Below, in pieces: positions 34,116 to 44,570 of a stretch of DNA of 64,000 nt. Within the stretch, counting starts at the first letter, position 1, and every line of letters begins with the position of its first letter. Origin of the DNA: Cladorhizidae sp. MBARI D1340-BT2. Taxonomy: Eukaryota; Porifera; Demospongiae; Poecilosclerida; Cladorhizidae. The stretch covers positions 33,059,908 to 33,123,907 of the forward strand of contig JAQNBH010000017.1 of assembly GCA_028752905.1 (NCBI GenBank), in the 5' to 3' direction. The notes under the pieces are model-generated. The model did not search any database. It was not told the origin of the DNA and was given only the letters and a program-made list of their open reading frames with translations. Made by a program: the position numbers and the translations under genes.

Positions 34116-34574
34116 CTACCCAGGTAGCGAGTATCAAATGGAGTGAGTGAAGTAGCCCTATGGCTAGGGTAGGGCAGGAAGGTTTGTAGCTCAGTTAAAC
34201 TTTAGTGCACAAGAGAAGTGGCTTATTTGCTCTGTATATATTAGTGGAGGTCAGACAGCAGCACTTGCTATCTAGCAGTTCCTCATCTGGACAAAGGTTG
34301 AGTACGATTCTCTCCAACATGTTGTGTGTGTGTGTGTGTGTGTGTCCATTGTTAGGCCACGAGCGTGGTAACTAGTTCGCAGCTCTGTAGAGCCTCACAA
34401 AGATGCAGACACTTCTACTCGCATCCCAGCAATAGCAAAGAGTTGCCTTGAACTTGACAGAGATCAAGGAAAGCTAAGATGATGAGCACGCATGATATGG
34501 TTTGGACTTGCAGACCTCGTGTGAGAGATGAATGTCGGCTACTGTATATCATCAATTATCCCTATTTCTCGCAG
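34116..34574. other. End of intron 8
   Basis: Contains a short (GT)n at 34325-34345. The acceptor for exon 9 is ATTTCTCGCAG. Confidence 0.45.
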
Positions 34575-34834
34575 GATTTGGTCCCGGTCTTTTGTCGGAT
34601 GTCTTCCGTACCCCGTTGCCGGGGACTCCAGGTTCCCCCATTCACGTCGTGGCTAGGAATGTGTCGGACACGACTGCCTTGCTCTGCTGGGTTGACAGCT
34701 CAAGTGGGATGCCTTTCCTCAGATACCAGTTTGAAGTCGCCGAATCAGGAGAAGAAAAACGTTTTATTTTCGGGAAAGCTGTGTCCACTGTGACCTCCTT
34801 TCCGTCCCTTTCAGGGTGCAGCAAAGGAGTCCTG
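34575..34834 (+). CDS. Ig/FN3 receptor exon 9: end of FN3-2, start of FN3-3
   Basis: Encodes residues 503-589. Its first residues (GFGPGLLSDVFRT) are the G strand of FN3-2, then PGSPIHVVARNVSDTTALLC and WVDSSSG start FN3-3. An internal CCGTCCCTTTCAG at 34802-34814 could act as an alternative 3' splice site. Phase 1 in, phase 0 out, donor GTAAAT. Sequon NVS is present. Confidence 0.82.
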
Positions 34835-34922
34835 GTAAATTGTTAGAATGAGATTTTTTGTATTGGTGATCCTTTACCATGTTATCATGTGTTTGGGTTG
34901 TTTTGCTTCCCCCTCCCACCAG

Positions 34923-35094
34923 GTGAGTGAGCTCAAAAGTGGGTCTTGCTACAGATTCAGCGTGACTGTTACCAACAAGGTGGGAAATGGACAGCCAAGC
35001 CAAGCCTCAGAGGAGGTGTGTACATTGCCACGCTCCTGTGTGGGGGACGACTGCCCCACCCTCTCATGCATCAGTAGCGGATGCGTGCAAAGTG
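34923..35094 (+). CDS. Ig/FN3 receptor exon 10: FN3 domain 3 end and Cys-rich stretch
   Basis: Encodes residues 590-646. VSELKSGSCYRFSVTVTNKV and GNGQPSQAS finish FN3-3. The remaining 24 residues contain five cysteines (CTLPRSCVGDDCPTLSC then GC). The following exon begins the membrane anchor, so this is a juxtamembrane knot or flexible stalk. Acceptor CCTCCCACCAG, donor GTGAGC; phase 0 in, phase 1 out. Confidence 0.85.
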
Positions 35095-35429
35095 GTGAGC
35101 ATGTTGACATTCTAGCTGTGTGTTTGTGGTCTGTGTTTAGTGGTTGCCCCAGGCCTAATTTGTGTGGTACATATTTTGTAGTAGAGCTATTACATTTATT
35201 TCCCATTTATTTCCCATGAGTAACTGGCAAATCCAATAAGCTGCAATTTGGTATAAGAATTGGCTCCATTGAGGCAAGCAAACAAAAGCTATGCATTGCT
35301 ACGTCGCTCTAGGTCTACAACAAAGCTTCGGCAAAGAGATTCACCCAGGAGCTTCAGACAACAAGAAGTATAAGTTTCTAACCAATTACAACTTATGCAG
35401 GTGTTAAAAAATCTAAGTGTTCAGTACAT
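35095..35429. other. Intron 10, proximal part
   Basis: Unique sequence, no exon supported. Confidence 0.4.
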
Positions 35430-35446
35430 TATAGTTATTATTATTA

Positions 35447-35486
<40 letters not shown>

Positions 35487-35535
35487 GTTGTTGTTGTTGT
35501 TGTTGTTATTGTTGTTGTTATTATTGTTATTGTTG

Positions 35536-35588
<53 letters not shown>

Positions 35589-35629
35589 ATTATAAACAAA
35601 CAATAATATGCCGAATAACTACCAATAAA

Positions 35630-35660
<31 letters not shown>

Positions 35661-35665
35661 TATTC
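35430..35665. repeat. (ATT)n and (GTT)n microsatellite
   Basis: ATT repeats with an internal GTT block, giving poly-Leu and poly-Asn artefact frames on the two strands. Confidence 0.95.
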
Positions 35666-36189
35666 AAAAGGTACAATATTCAAAAGGTACGACAAATATT
35701 GTCTGCTTGTAAGTAACTAATTTCAAGATCCTAAACTTCAAAAAATAAAAAATTTAGCCATGTTTGAATGTGTGCATATTATATATATCAGGAAGTGTAT
35801 TAGCATATGTTGGTTTCACCCTATTTAAAAATGGTGGATAGCAAACTCTTCCCCACCCCCCAAAAAACACAGCAACAACAAAGTTCATATCTCAGTTTGT
35901 AAGGGAATCCACCCATGCCTTCAGTTAACTGGCGACGCGAGGAAAAACTGGGGCATGGGGGGGGGGGGGTATGTTGCAAGTGTGAAAGATGCCTTCAGCT
36001 CCTCTTCAAGGTTCTAACTTGCATTTACCTATCGATCTAGCTCCATCCCTTCATATAACTTGCGTAGAATATGTCAATTCATGGATTTTTACCATGGGAC
36101 TCCAGATGTTCCAATGTAGGTCCACAACTAATCTGCTTCTCCATGGCCGAATCGGCAGTTGGTAAGGATCAGCCAGTGGGTTTGTCGAT
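35666..36189. other. Intron 10, middle part
   Basis: Mostly unique sequence with a G13 run near 35957. Nothing coding supported. Confidence 0.4.
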
Positions 36190-37150
36190 GACACAATCAA
36201 GTTAACCCGTGTGCTGTATCAAAAACAATCAAGCTAGCATACATGCTGTATCATTAGCAATGAAGCTAGCATACATGCTGTATCATTAGCAATCAAGTTA
36301 GCATACATGCTGTATCATTAGCAATCAAGCTAACATACATGCTGTATCATTAGCAATCAAGCTAGCATACATGCTGTATCATTAGCAATCAAGCTAGCAT
36401 ACATGCTGTATCATTAGCAATCAAGCTAGCATACATGCTGTATCATTAGCAATCAAGCTAGCATACATGCTGTATCATTAGCCATCAAGCTAGCATACAT
36501 GCTGTATCATTAGCAATCAAGCTAGCATACATGCTGTATCATTAGCAATCAAGCTAGCATACATGCTGTATCATTAGCAATCAAGCTAGCATACATGCTG
36601 TGTCATTAGAAATCAAGCTAGCATACATGCTGTATCATTAGCAATCAAGCTAGCATACATGCTGTATCATTAGCAATCAAGCTAGCATACATGCTGTATC
36701 ATTAGCCATCAAGCTATCATACATGCTGTATCATTAGCAATCAAGCTAGCATACATGCTGTATCGTTAGCAATCAAGCTAGCATACATGCTGTATCATTA
36801 GCAATCAAGCTAGCATACATGCTGTATCATTAGCAATCAAGCTAGCATACATGCTGTATCATTAGCAATCAAGCTATCATACATGCTGTATCATTAGCAA
36901 TCAAGCTAGCATACATGCTGTATCATTAGCAATGAAGCTAGCATACATGCTGTATCATTAGCAATCAAGCTAGCATACATGCTGTATCATTAGCAATCAA
37001 GCTAGCATACATGCTGTATCATTAGCAATCAAGCTAGCATACATGCTGTATCATTAGCAATCAAGCAGGCATACATGCTGTATCATTAGCAATCAAGCTA
37101 GCATACATGCTGTATCATAAGCAATCAAGCTAACACATACTGTATCATAA
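36190..37150. repeat. 32-bp minisatellite, about 30 copies
   Basis: Unit AGCAATCAAGCTAGCATACA plus TGCTGTATCATT, nearly perfect, with no spacers. Rare variants (GATGAAG, GCCATC, CTATC) are scattered. The unit contains the near-palindrome AGCATACATGCT. Located in intron 10. Confidence 0.95.
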
Positions 37151-37216
37151 GCAGAGTTCATAATGTGCTCAGTTCTGTTGCTTTGTTGGTGGAGTTCTGT
37201 TACCTGGTCTTAGGAG

Positions 37217-37328
37217 GTTGTAGCTGACCCTACATGACCTTACATGACCCTTACATAACCTTACATGACCTTACATGACCCTACATGATCTTACATGACC
37301 GTACATGACCCTACATGACCTTACATGG
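37217..37328. repeat. Short array of ACATGACCTT units
   Basis: About ten copies of CTTACATGAC or CCTACATGAC with a 10-11 bp period. Confidence 0.8.
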
Positions 37329-37842
37329 TGCAGTCCACAATAGCTACAAGGCACAGCATGTGTTGTTAGTTGTGTAATTTTAGAAAATGTTGTGTGTTTT
37401 TTATTAAAAACCCCAAGACTCTGAAGCTCTGACTCTGCGTGGACTTCCACCTCTGAACTACACACAGAAACACACAGAAACAACAAAATTGTTTACAACC
37501 ATATTTGGTCAAGACCCTCTGTGAGTGTGTAGACCACAACCAGTTGGATGACCCTTTACCTTATCAGTACATGATTTCAAATGGTAAAGGGTCACCAAAT
37601 TGTTTTGGTCTATACTGGTAGGGTCTTGCTTCCTTAAATAAAAAAATAAGAAGAATGATCTAAGAATGATCCAAGAATACATGTGAATACATGTTTAGTG
37701 TATAAATAGTTCTGGTATATGTGTGTGTGTGCCTTGTGGTGGTATCGATTAGGCAGCCATTTTGTGTGGATATGTGAGTGTTTTGGTTTGGTCCACCTCA
37801 TCCTTGACAACTTCCGTCATTCTGTATGGACACGTGATCTAG
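37329..37842. other. Intron 10, distal part
   Basis: Unique sequence. CCCTTTACC occurs in an inverted pair at about 37550 and 37580 (GGTAAAGGGTCA), forming a possible hairpin. No exon supported. Confidence 0.4.
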
Positions 37843-38002
37843 GCTCTGCGCTGCCCCTGATCCCGGTGGTCATAGGTGTGGTGATCTTCTCCTCCATCAC
37901 CGTGCTGACCACCATTCTGACATGCTTCTTCCTCAGACAGAAGAAGAAGATGCAACTCAAGAAAAGTGGGCGCTTTGTTCCTGGCAGTGATGCTAATAAG
38001 AG
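37843..38002 (+). CDS. Ig/FN3 receptor exon 11: transmembrane helix
   Basis: Encodes residues 647-699. A hydrophobic stretch (LPLIPVVIGVVIFSSITVLT then TILTCFFL) is followed directly by RQKKKMQLKK, a classic stop-transfer sequence with positive residues on the cytoplasmic side. This fixes a type I topology. Acceptor ACGTGATCTAG, phase 1 in; donor GTACAA, phase 2 out. Confidence 0.88.
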
Positions 38003-38728
38003 GTACAAAGGCATGTGCTACTGTGTGCATGTTGTTGTTGTGTTGTTGTTGTTTCAAGAATTCCCCTCATATGCTTAACTATTCCAACTAGCTCCAACTA
38101 GCTATGTGTAGTGTTTCTTTATCAGATAGATCTGCACATGCTTTTTTCACGATAAGGGTATTTCCGCACATAGCAACCATGAGATATGGTCCTGCTCGCC
38201 ATGGTGAGTTCCACAGAAGCCGTTTGCTATCATTGCACCTAACCCCACTCCACTAGACAAACTCCACAATTGTTGAAGCTGTATTGCCAGCGTCATCATC
38301 GATGGCTTTAAAAAAAAAGGGGGGGTTTTAAGAAGGTGATTAACCACATAGCACTGAAGGCCAGAAGTGATTTTGAATGTGCCATGGAATGATGTTGGAG
38401 AGAAGCTTGACTCTCTGCCATAATGGATGATTAAGGTATTGCCAGCTTATAGCTACAATGATCTCTATGATGGCTAGAGTGACTATGGAGGAACTACGTA
38501 GTGGTCTCTATGCTTTAACTGTCACCAAGGAGACTAGTGTATGAAGAACTTGCCAAAACCTGATAGCCCTCAAGCTCTGGAGAAAATGCCCGACACCTTG
38601 TGGTTCCTCTGTCACATGATTTAAAAAATATATATTCAAGTGCATGCATGCATCATTTAATTATCGTCCCTAGAGAGTTCAATCTAATTATAATGTTGTT
38701 GTTATTACCCTGTAATTGTGCCCACAAG
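38003..38728. other. Intron 11
   Basis: Unique sequence with no supported exon. The acceptor of exon 12 is TGTGCCCACAAG. Confidence 0.45.
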
Positions 38729-39242
38729 GGTGTCGGAACTGTCCGAGCGGTCCACCACTGCTCTGGTACCCCCTGGTAGGAGCTTCTCCAGCAGCACCAA
38801 CTCTTGCCACTCCACCAACTCCTCCCCAGAAGTCCTGCAGGAATACCAGGAGCCCCCTGGGACCGGAACCACCATCGTCACCGACAGCTTAGGAACCAGC
38901 CCCTTTGATTTCTCCAGCCAGACCTTAACCAACCAGCAGGTCTTCATGCAGCTGCCTAACTCTCAACACGGACTGTGCAACCCAGATGGGACGTCTCAGG
39001 TTCAACATATGCTCTGCACGGTCGACAGTGTCAGTGGCATGCTCCAGTTACCACAAAGTTGCTATGTTGACGGTATACTCTCCGATAAGTTTCCCATATA
39101 TTCCATATATGAGGATCCTCCATCTTATTTTAATCAGACGGTGCCTGGACTTGCTTCCAGTGCGCCCACACATGGCCATGCATACAGGAGACGTGTGGAC
39201 GAAGGAGAGTTGGTTATGACTGATAACCCGAACTATGAAGAA
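38729..39242 (+). CDS. Ig/FN3 receptor exon 12: cytoplasmic tail, NPxY motif
   Basis: Encodes residues 700-871, rich in Ser, Thr, Pro and Gln. Tyrosines lie in LQEYQEPP, FPIYSIYEDPPSYF and DNPNYEE. NPNY at residues 866-869 is an NPxY motif, which in known receptors binds PTB domains or serves as an endocytosis signal. No catalytic domain. Phase 2 in, phase 0 out, donor GTAAGT. The frame remains open past the donor to 39371, which would give a shorter alternative C-terminus if retained. Confidence 0.85.
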
Positions 39243-39570
39243 GTAAGTCGTAGGGTTCTTGTTCAGAAACACTCCATTCGTGCTAGGCATTGTGTGGCAG
39301 AGCTAGGGCAGGGACTGCAGGCCTACTGGCAAGTATCGCACCATATAAGTATTGTGGCAACTTTGCTCTAAGTCCTCACCTAGCTAGGGACATCCCAGGA
39401 TAGTGCTAAATACCCGGGAATGTCCCAGGAAATATTGTGGCAATGTTCCACTTACCCTAACTTCTTCATGCTGTTCCAATCTTCTTGGTGGTGACTCTAA
39501 TAGTATGCATCCTAATACAAGGTCTGATTTCCTCTCTCTCTCCCACTCTCTTGCTCACCCATACACACAG

Positions 39571-39945
39571 AGGGTTGTGCCTTCCACTCTGCAACAGAAC
39601 AGCTCCGAGTTGGAGCATCTTCCACAAGACGCTGTGTCCGACATGCAGAGTGAACTCTCCTCCAGCCACCTCCAGATCCCCACTCCTCGCTTTGGCGAAA
39701 GCTACTCCCAGGCCGGCTCTTTCCCGGACCAGAGGTGGGAGAACGGCTACAGGGATGCTGGGCCAAGAGGTGCATCAAGTGAGAGCCTCTACCAAAATGT
39801 GCATCTTCCTCAGAAACACATTGGCGATGGTGCTGTGAACTTTGTCAACAATGATGCGTACGAGACGACTGGACCCCCCCGATTTGTGATCCAGGGAGGG
39901 GAAAAGGGAGCATTGAGGGACACTGTGCTATTGAAGTCAAAATAA
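39571..39945 (+). CDS. Ig/FN3 receptor exon 13: tail end with ITIM-like site
   Basis: Encodes residues 872-995 and the TAA at 39943-39945. It contains SSESLYQNVHL at about residue 945: S-x-Y-x-x-V fits the ITIM pattern, and YQN also fits a Grb2 SH2 site (YxN). Further tyrosines are in GESYSQ, ENGYRD and DAYETT. It ends DTVLLKSK, which is not a clear PDZ ligand. Acceptor CCATACACACAG, phase 0 in. Confidence 0.85.
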   Translation, partial: RVVPSTLQQNSSELEHLPQDAVSDMQSELSSSHLQIPTPRFGESYSQAGSFPDQRWENGYRDAGPRGASSESLYQNVHLPQKHIGDGAVNFVNNDAYETTGPPRFVIQGGEKGALRDTVLLKSK

Positions 39946-40612
39946 TAAATAGACCATGCCCACTCAACCCCACCCATTCAACCATTTCTATACACACGTA
40001 TTGTTTTGATTGTAACCATCAAGAGTGTTAATCTCCAATTGTTAACGCTGTGTGTAGCTTTTGTGTGTGACCTGTGACTGTCACTGTGGTAATTGTTCCT
40101 CATCCCGTCTAATTTGTGTGCATTATGTGTCTAGCAATTTTTTAGACTGAACATGAGCAATGCTGTGGTGTGTGTCACATATTTTGTTGTCTATGTATTC
40201 CACTACATGAACTTGTCGATTTCATGAATTGATACTGAGACCAATGTGATCTAAGTTCTTGAGGCTATCTATAACCACAGCCAACTTTGGTCTGCTCAAA
40301 AAGCACTGATGCTAGTGACCAGTGTCCCACCACTTGCTGATGGAAATAGGCAAGTTGTGCAGCTTCCTTGAACTCGATATATACCTTTGATGCAGTTCTA
40401 CACAATAACTGAAGATCTTCTAGTTTCTCCGGCTAATTTTCAGAGGGCTGGCAAGCAGTTTTTGATGGAGGGCTCCTTTTGTCGGTATATACAGTAGTTT
40501 GTTTTTTGTGTGTGTGTTTTTTATAGTTTTTTATAATGCTTTATAATATACACAGATTGGGTGCATTAATGCTAGTATTCTAGATATGGTGTATACTGAA
40601 GGTCATACAAGA
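39946..40612. other. 3' flank of the receptor gene
   Basis: AATAAA occurs at 39944-39949, overlapping the stop codon, too close to be a likely functional signal. No other clear AATAAA was seen before 40600; ATAATAT variants exist near 40545. No gene seen. Confidence 0.4.
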
Positions 40613-40990
40613 TCATACTATATAGCAGCCTGAACATGCTAATGTTAAAAAGTGGGTGATTGAACATTTAGAACAAGGACAAAGGAAATGGAAATAGCAT
40701 GGATTGGAAGAGTCAAAGTTTTTTGTGAAACGATCGAGGAAAATAAGTTTTAGTTTTTGTTTTGTAGTGGTGGTGGATAAATTAAGATCAAATGGCGGAA
40801 GAGTGTTCCATAGACGAGGAAGTCTATTTAAGAGAAATGCGGATGTGTTAGTCATTTTAAATGAATTTAGGTTTTCACTAGTGATTTGAGCAGTAACCCA
40901 TAACTTAAGCATCACGCTCTCTCCTATGTCAGTGAGATAATTGATCACAAACTCATAAGTGTTCCAATTTCACCAGGGCCTTGTCTAATA
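40613..40990 (-). pseudogene. C-terminal fragment of a LINE reverse transcriptase ORF
   Basis: The minus strand encodes FLLNRLPRLWNTLPPFDLNL, then LIFLDRFTKNFDSSNPCYFH and FLCPCSKCS before the stop. The 'NRLPRLWN-LPP' block and the terminal cysteine-rich CPCSKC are typical of the C-terminus of non-LTR retrotransposon ORF2 proteins. Only about the last 110 codons remain. It is a different family from the fragment at 16985-17955, whose C-terminal block reads differently. Confidence 0.7.
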
Positions 40991-41374
40991 AAGTAGATTC
41001 AATGGAGGCAAAACTCGACTCGGGAAACTTCTAACAAAGAACTGGGTGAGAAAGTAAAGGGTGTGAAAAATATCAGAGGAAAAGTTAGAACATTTCTACA
41101 AAGCCACCTTCATTTGCTGTCAAATCAATAAGTAAAGCTGCAGTACTATCACCTACAAATTAATCTTGATTAGGCAAGTGCAAGGATTCATCCATGCATG
41201 GAAGCTTGGGCAAGTCGTTTTTGAATATCAGTATATAGGTTTGACCCCAAAAAACAGCACAGTCTTCAATAAACACTCCCTTTCCCCATGCGCTGACTGC
41301 TGTAGAGGTTCTCTGAAAGTACACATTAAATGTGTAAAAAAATACAATGACCTCAATAATTTTTTACTGTCTCG

Positions 41375-41500
41375 ACATTCCGACTAGATGCTCTAGCCTT
41401 CATCAGGAAAGGATAGAGTATCTAGTCGAAATTTAGAGAGTAAAAATTTATAGAGATCATTGTAATTTTATTTTGTCAACTGAGAGTTCTTTGAGACATA
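41375..41500. mobile_element. Hairpin repeat CGACTAGATGCTCTAGCC
   Basis: CGACTAGATGCTCTAGCCTT, then CATCAGGAAA, then GGATAGAGTATCTAGTCGAA: the two outer parts are imperfect reverse complements, making a hairpin of about 55 nt. It is followed by GAGAGTAAAAATTTATAGAG and ATTTTGTCAACTGAGAGTTC. Diverged copies lie at 22975-23110, 45165-45285 and 63005-63045. Such hairpins with a TTCATCAGGA loop occur at ends of some retroelements, but the source element is not visible here. Confidence 0.6.
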
Positions 41501-41819
41501 AAAAAACAACTTAATGTCTTAACAAGACATTTAAGTCATACTTTAGTAATAGCAGTAGTCTGAATATTTAACAAACCTTACCACACCTTTCAACACCAGA
41601 ATAACTAGTAAAATAAGAAAGAAATGGATCCCTCATCTGCAATGCACGAGACATGGCTCGTCCAAGAGAAAGCCACCTGCTTTAACAGTGCTTAAGAATG
41701 CACTTGGAGTAAGTTGCAGCATGCTCCTGTTAAGTGGTGATACTTTCAACACTGTGGCAAAAATGGTTAAAAAAATGTCTCCAAGAAGTTCATACACCTT
41801 TAGTGGTGTCACTTCCACA

Positions 41820-42300
41820 GCTGATCAAACACACAAATTAACAATATGGCACACACAGATGATGTCAATGACCTTGGTTTGCTCCACCTTTATCTTGGTG
41901 ATTACTCCACCCTCGCACCCCTTCATGACATTGCATGTGTCTGAATTAAAACTAAGAAGATTTTCAAAAGGAATGCGATACTTTTGCAAAGTCCCCTTCA
42001 TAGCCAAATAAATGTCTTGAGCAGAGATCCATAAATGTCAACTGTATCCAAATGCCCTGTACAAATGATTCCATTAAGAGGTTCAAATGGTATAGTCAGA
42101 GGTTTCTGGGAGTCCCCTAATTCATCACCAAGTAAATTAGTTGGCATGGGTAACCAGACAAAGCGTGAATCCATTATTTGTGATGCACTTTTACCCTCAC
42201 ATGAAATAACGTATAGTCCAAATCTTCGCCAAGAAACATTGACACCAGGAGATCAGAAAGATGATTGGAAGTCGGAAAGGACAAGTTGTGCAGAGCAAAG
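41820..42300 (-). pseudogene. Fragment of a hAT-like (DUF4371-type) transposase
   Basis: The minus strand encodes RIPFENLLSFNSDTCNVMKG, then GVITKIKVEQTKVIDIICVC and HIVNLCV (41825-42007). This matches the general pattern 'SDTxNVMxG...V..IxCxCHxxxLC' seen in hAT-family or ZNF862/KIAA1586-like proteins. Adjacent minus frames up to 42300 are broken by stops. No terminal repeats were identified. Confidence 0.45.
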
Positions 42301-43385
42301 AATTGGGCAAGCTATATGAAATAACCCCATTGGTATGGGGTTCTCTAAAGAATGTCTCAATTACTTGCAATCTTGTCCGATTTGTTGAACTTACAGTTTA
42401 TGCTTTTGGCCATCAACATGACACTTAATGTCATGCATGCCATGCATGACACAGTAAAATGACAACAGCAATATGAAATTTAGTTCATTCACCTGAGGAA
42501 TAATAGGATTTTTGTTGTTAAAGGCCTTTGGAGAATGAGTTCATGCTTCAAGTCCAAATGCAATGTGGCCCACTTACATATATTCTACTGGGATACCAGA
42601 GTACATTCATCGATCGATCGGAAGGAGAATGGACCCGTCGGTACAGGATGAAGTATATTGAGCATTCCTGATTGACTTTACGAAGAAATAATCTCTTGCT
42701 GTAGGTGAAGTGGGTTTGGTGAGTTAATTTGCTGCACCACACAGTGACTAGCCGAACCTAGGGGGTCCTGCTGGTTGCCACAGGAGTGATTGGACCAGTT
42801 GGAGCCAATGGACTTTAGGAACTACAGGATATCCTCAGATGTGTCAAGGCTCACATCCCTCCATTAATATTAGGATTTCCCAAGGGATAGCCTACATTCC
42901 TTAGTCGCCTTCCCGAGAGGTAAAATTCTGAAGAACAAGCAGATCCATGTTTAAACCTCACTTTCAAATGGTCAGTGGCTTGATACCTCAAGTATGTCCA
43001 GGTTGAACAAAATTGAAATATCTCCGTGAGTACTGCACTCTTGGGTTGGACTTGAGGTGTGTGCTTGATACTTACATACAAAATGAAGTCGGATGCATCC
43101 ATCATGATGGGGTGTATTTTCCCTGCATTAGTGTAGCACTCCTGTGGTGAGTTTAGCATGATCACACCCACTCTTCCAATGGCAGACAAGATTGATGCAA
43201 CAGAACATCTTTTATCATGGTATAGATGTTTACCACTGGCAAAACAGCAAGGTGACTTCAATTAGCTCATTTGCATATAATTCAATCTCAGCAACAACCA
43301 GAGTTCAGTCTGGAGCTGTACCAAAATCACCCAACTATACACAGGCTTCATTATTTCTACCTTCAGGCCAAGAAATGCCTGATGC
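42301..43385. other. Unassigned DNA, possible transposon remnant
   Basis: A minus-strand frame at 42851-43261 (136 codons) includes MDASDFILYVSIKHTPQVQP and is moderately protein-like. I do not recognise it. No splice or start support. Confidence 0.3.
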
Positions 43386-44570
43386 ACTGTTTAAAACTCA
43401 ATTGTGCCAAAAATAATCAAAAGGGTGCAAAAATTCTGCCCAAGTGAATGTGCAGCAGGCAACTCACACACTGGAGAGTAAAAACAACCTCTTGGGTCAA
43501 TGAGCCCTTGATAGAGAAGGATGAAAGTAGTGCCTCAGGTGATGATAGAGACTGCTGGGGGGTACTACGAAGTTTTGATATTAGATAAGTGCTCTTCTGG
43601 ACATGGATTGTGCCTGAGAATCATAACAAATGATACACTTCAGACTAAGCATGTACTTGCTGTTTACAATGAATACAGCTACTACATGGACTTTGATTTT
43701 CAGTGGAGGGGATGCCTTTACAGCCAGCACTACTATGGCACAACCGCTGTTAGCATCACTGAGGCAGAGCGCATTCTTCTTTACTCATTTGGAACAACAC
43801 CTTCCCCCCCCCCACCCAGTAGTAGTGATGGCATGGGACATCCATTGAGCCTCTGGATAATAAATATGCCTGTCAGATGTGGAAAAGTGTGCTAGAATCT
43901 CTATATGTCAGATCTATATGTTCTTGTTTGTATATACTTGCCTACCAATATGCTATCACTTGCCTACCAATATACTATCACTTACCTAACAATATGCTCT
44001 TACTTGACCAATATACTGTTACTTGCCTACCAATATGCTGTTACTTGCCTACCAAAAATATGCTGTCACTTGTCTACCAATATTATGCTGTTACTTCCTA
44101 CCAATATGCTGTCACTTGCCTACCAATATGCTGTCACTTGTCTACCAATATGCTCTTACTTGCCTACCAATATGATATAACTTATAACTTGCCTACCAAT
44201 ATGCTGTCACTTGCTTGCCTACCAAGATATAGTTACTTGCCTACCAATATGCTGTCACTTGCCTACCAATATGCTGTCACTTGTCTACCAATATGCTCTT
44301 ACTTGCCTACCAATATGCTGTCACTTGCCTACCAATATGCTCTTACTTGCCTACCAATATGCTGTCACTTGCCTACCAATATGCTATGACTTGTCTACCA
44401 ATATGTAGTTATTTGCCTACCAATATGTAGTTACTTGGCCACCAATATGCTGTCACTTGCCTACCAATATTCTGTCACTTACCTACCAATATGTAGTTAC
44501 TTGGCTACTAATATGCTGTTACTTGCATGCTGTTACTTGCCCACTAATATGCTGTTATAGTGAGCAAAAC
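43386..44570. mobile_element. Dispersed element Z, copy 1, with 22-bp minisatellite
   Basis: Starts near GTTTAAAACTCAATTGTGCC and runs through CTGGAGAGTAAAAACAAC, CTTGGGTCAATGAGC and GATGTCC-like text into a minisatellite. The same ordered sequence appears at about 57849-58670 and 59254-60020. A plus frame at 43521-43895 is open for 124 codons in this copy only; the other two copies are disrupted. The minisatellite (43925-44560) has the unit ACTTGCCTACCAATATGCTG plus TC. The nature of Z is unknown. Confidence 0.6.

Larger units (their letters stand above)
18761..39945 (+). other. Whole gene: 3x Ig, 3x FN3, single-pass membrane receptor (13 exons, 995 aa)
   Basis: Thirteen exons with GT-AG boundaries join in one frame to 2988 nt including the stop, and every splice phase matches. 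The predicted order is signal peptide (1-22), Ig1 (26-104), Ig2 (105-218), Ig3 (219-317), FN3-1 (318-416), FN3-2 (417 to about 510), FN3-3 (about 511-625), a cysteine-rich juxtamembrane stretch, one transmembrane helix (about 649-676) and a cytoplasmic tail of about 319 residues. Introns between domains are phase 1, the usual pattern for shuffled extracellular modules. Many NxS/T sequons suggest heavy glycosylation. The architecture fits cell-adhesion or recognition receptors; there is no kinase or phosphatase domain in the tail. A missed exon, for example in the 2.7-kb intron before 37843, cannot be excluded. The ligand is unknown. Confidence 0.85.

Noticed and set aside
35395..35603. Poly-Leu and poly-Asn ORFs
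   Set aside because: Translations of an (ATT)n/(GTT)n microsatellite.
36190..37150. Regular 32-bp repeats resembling a CRISPR array
   Set aside because: There are no spacers between repeats, the setting is an intron of an animal gene, and no cas genes are present. It is a minisatellite.
39944..39949. AATAAA overlapping the receptor stop codon as its polyadenylation signal
   Set aside because: Cleavage 10-30 bp later would leave almost no 3' UTR; more likely chance.
43877..44408. Plus-strand ORFs with a YQYAVTCLPICSYLPTNM repeat
   Set aside because: Generated by the 22-bp minisatellite in element Z.
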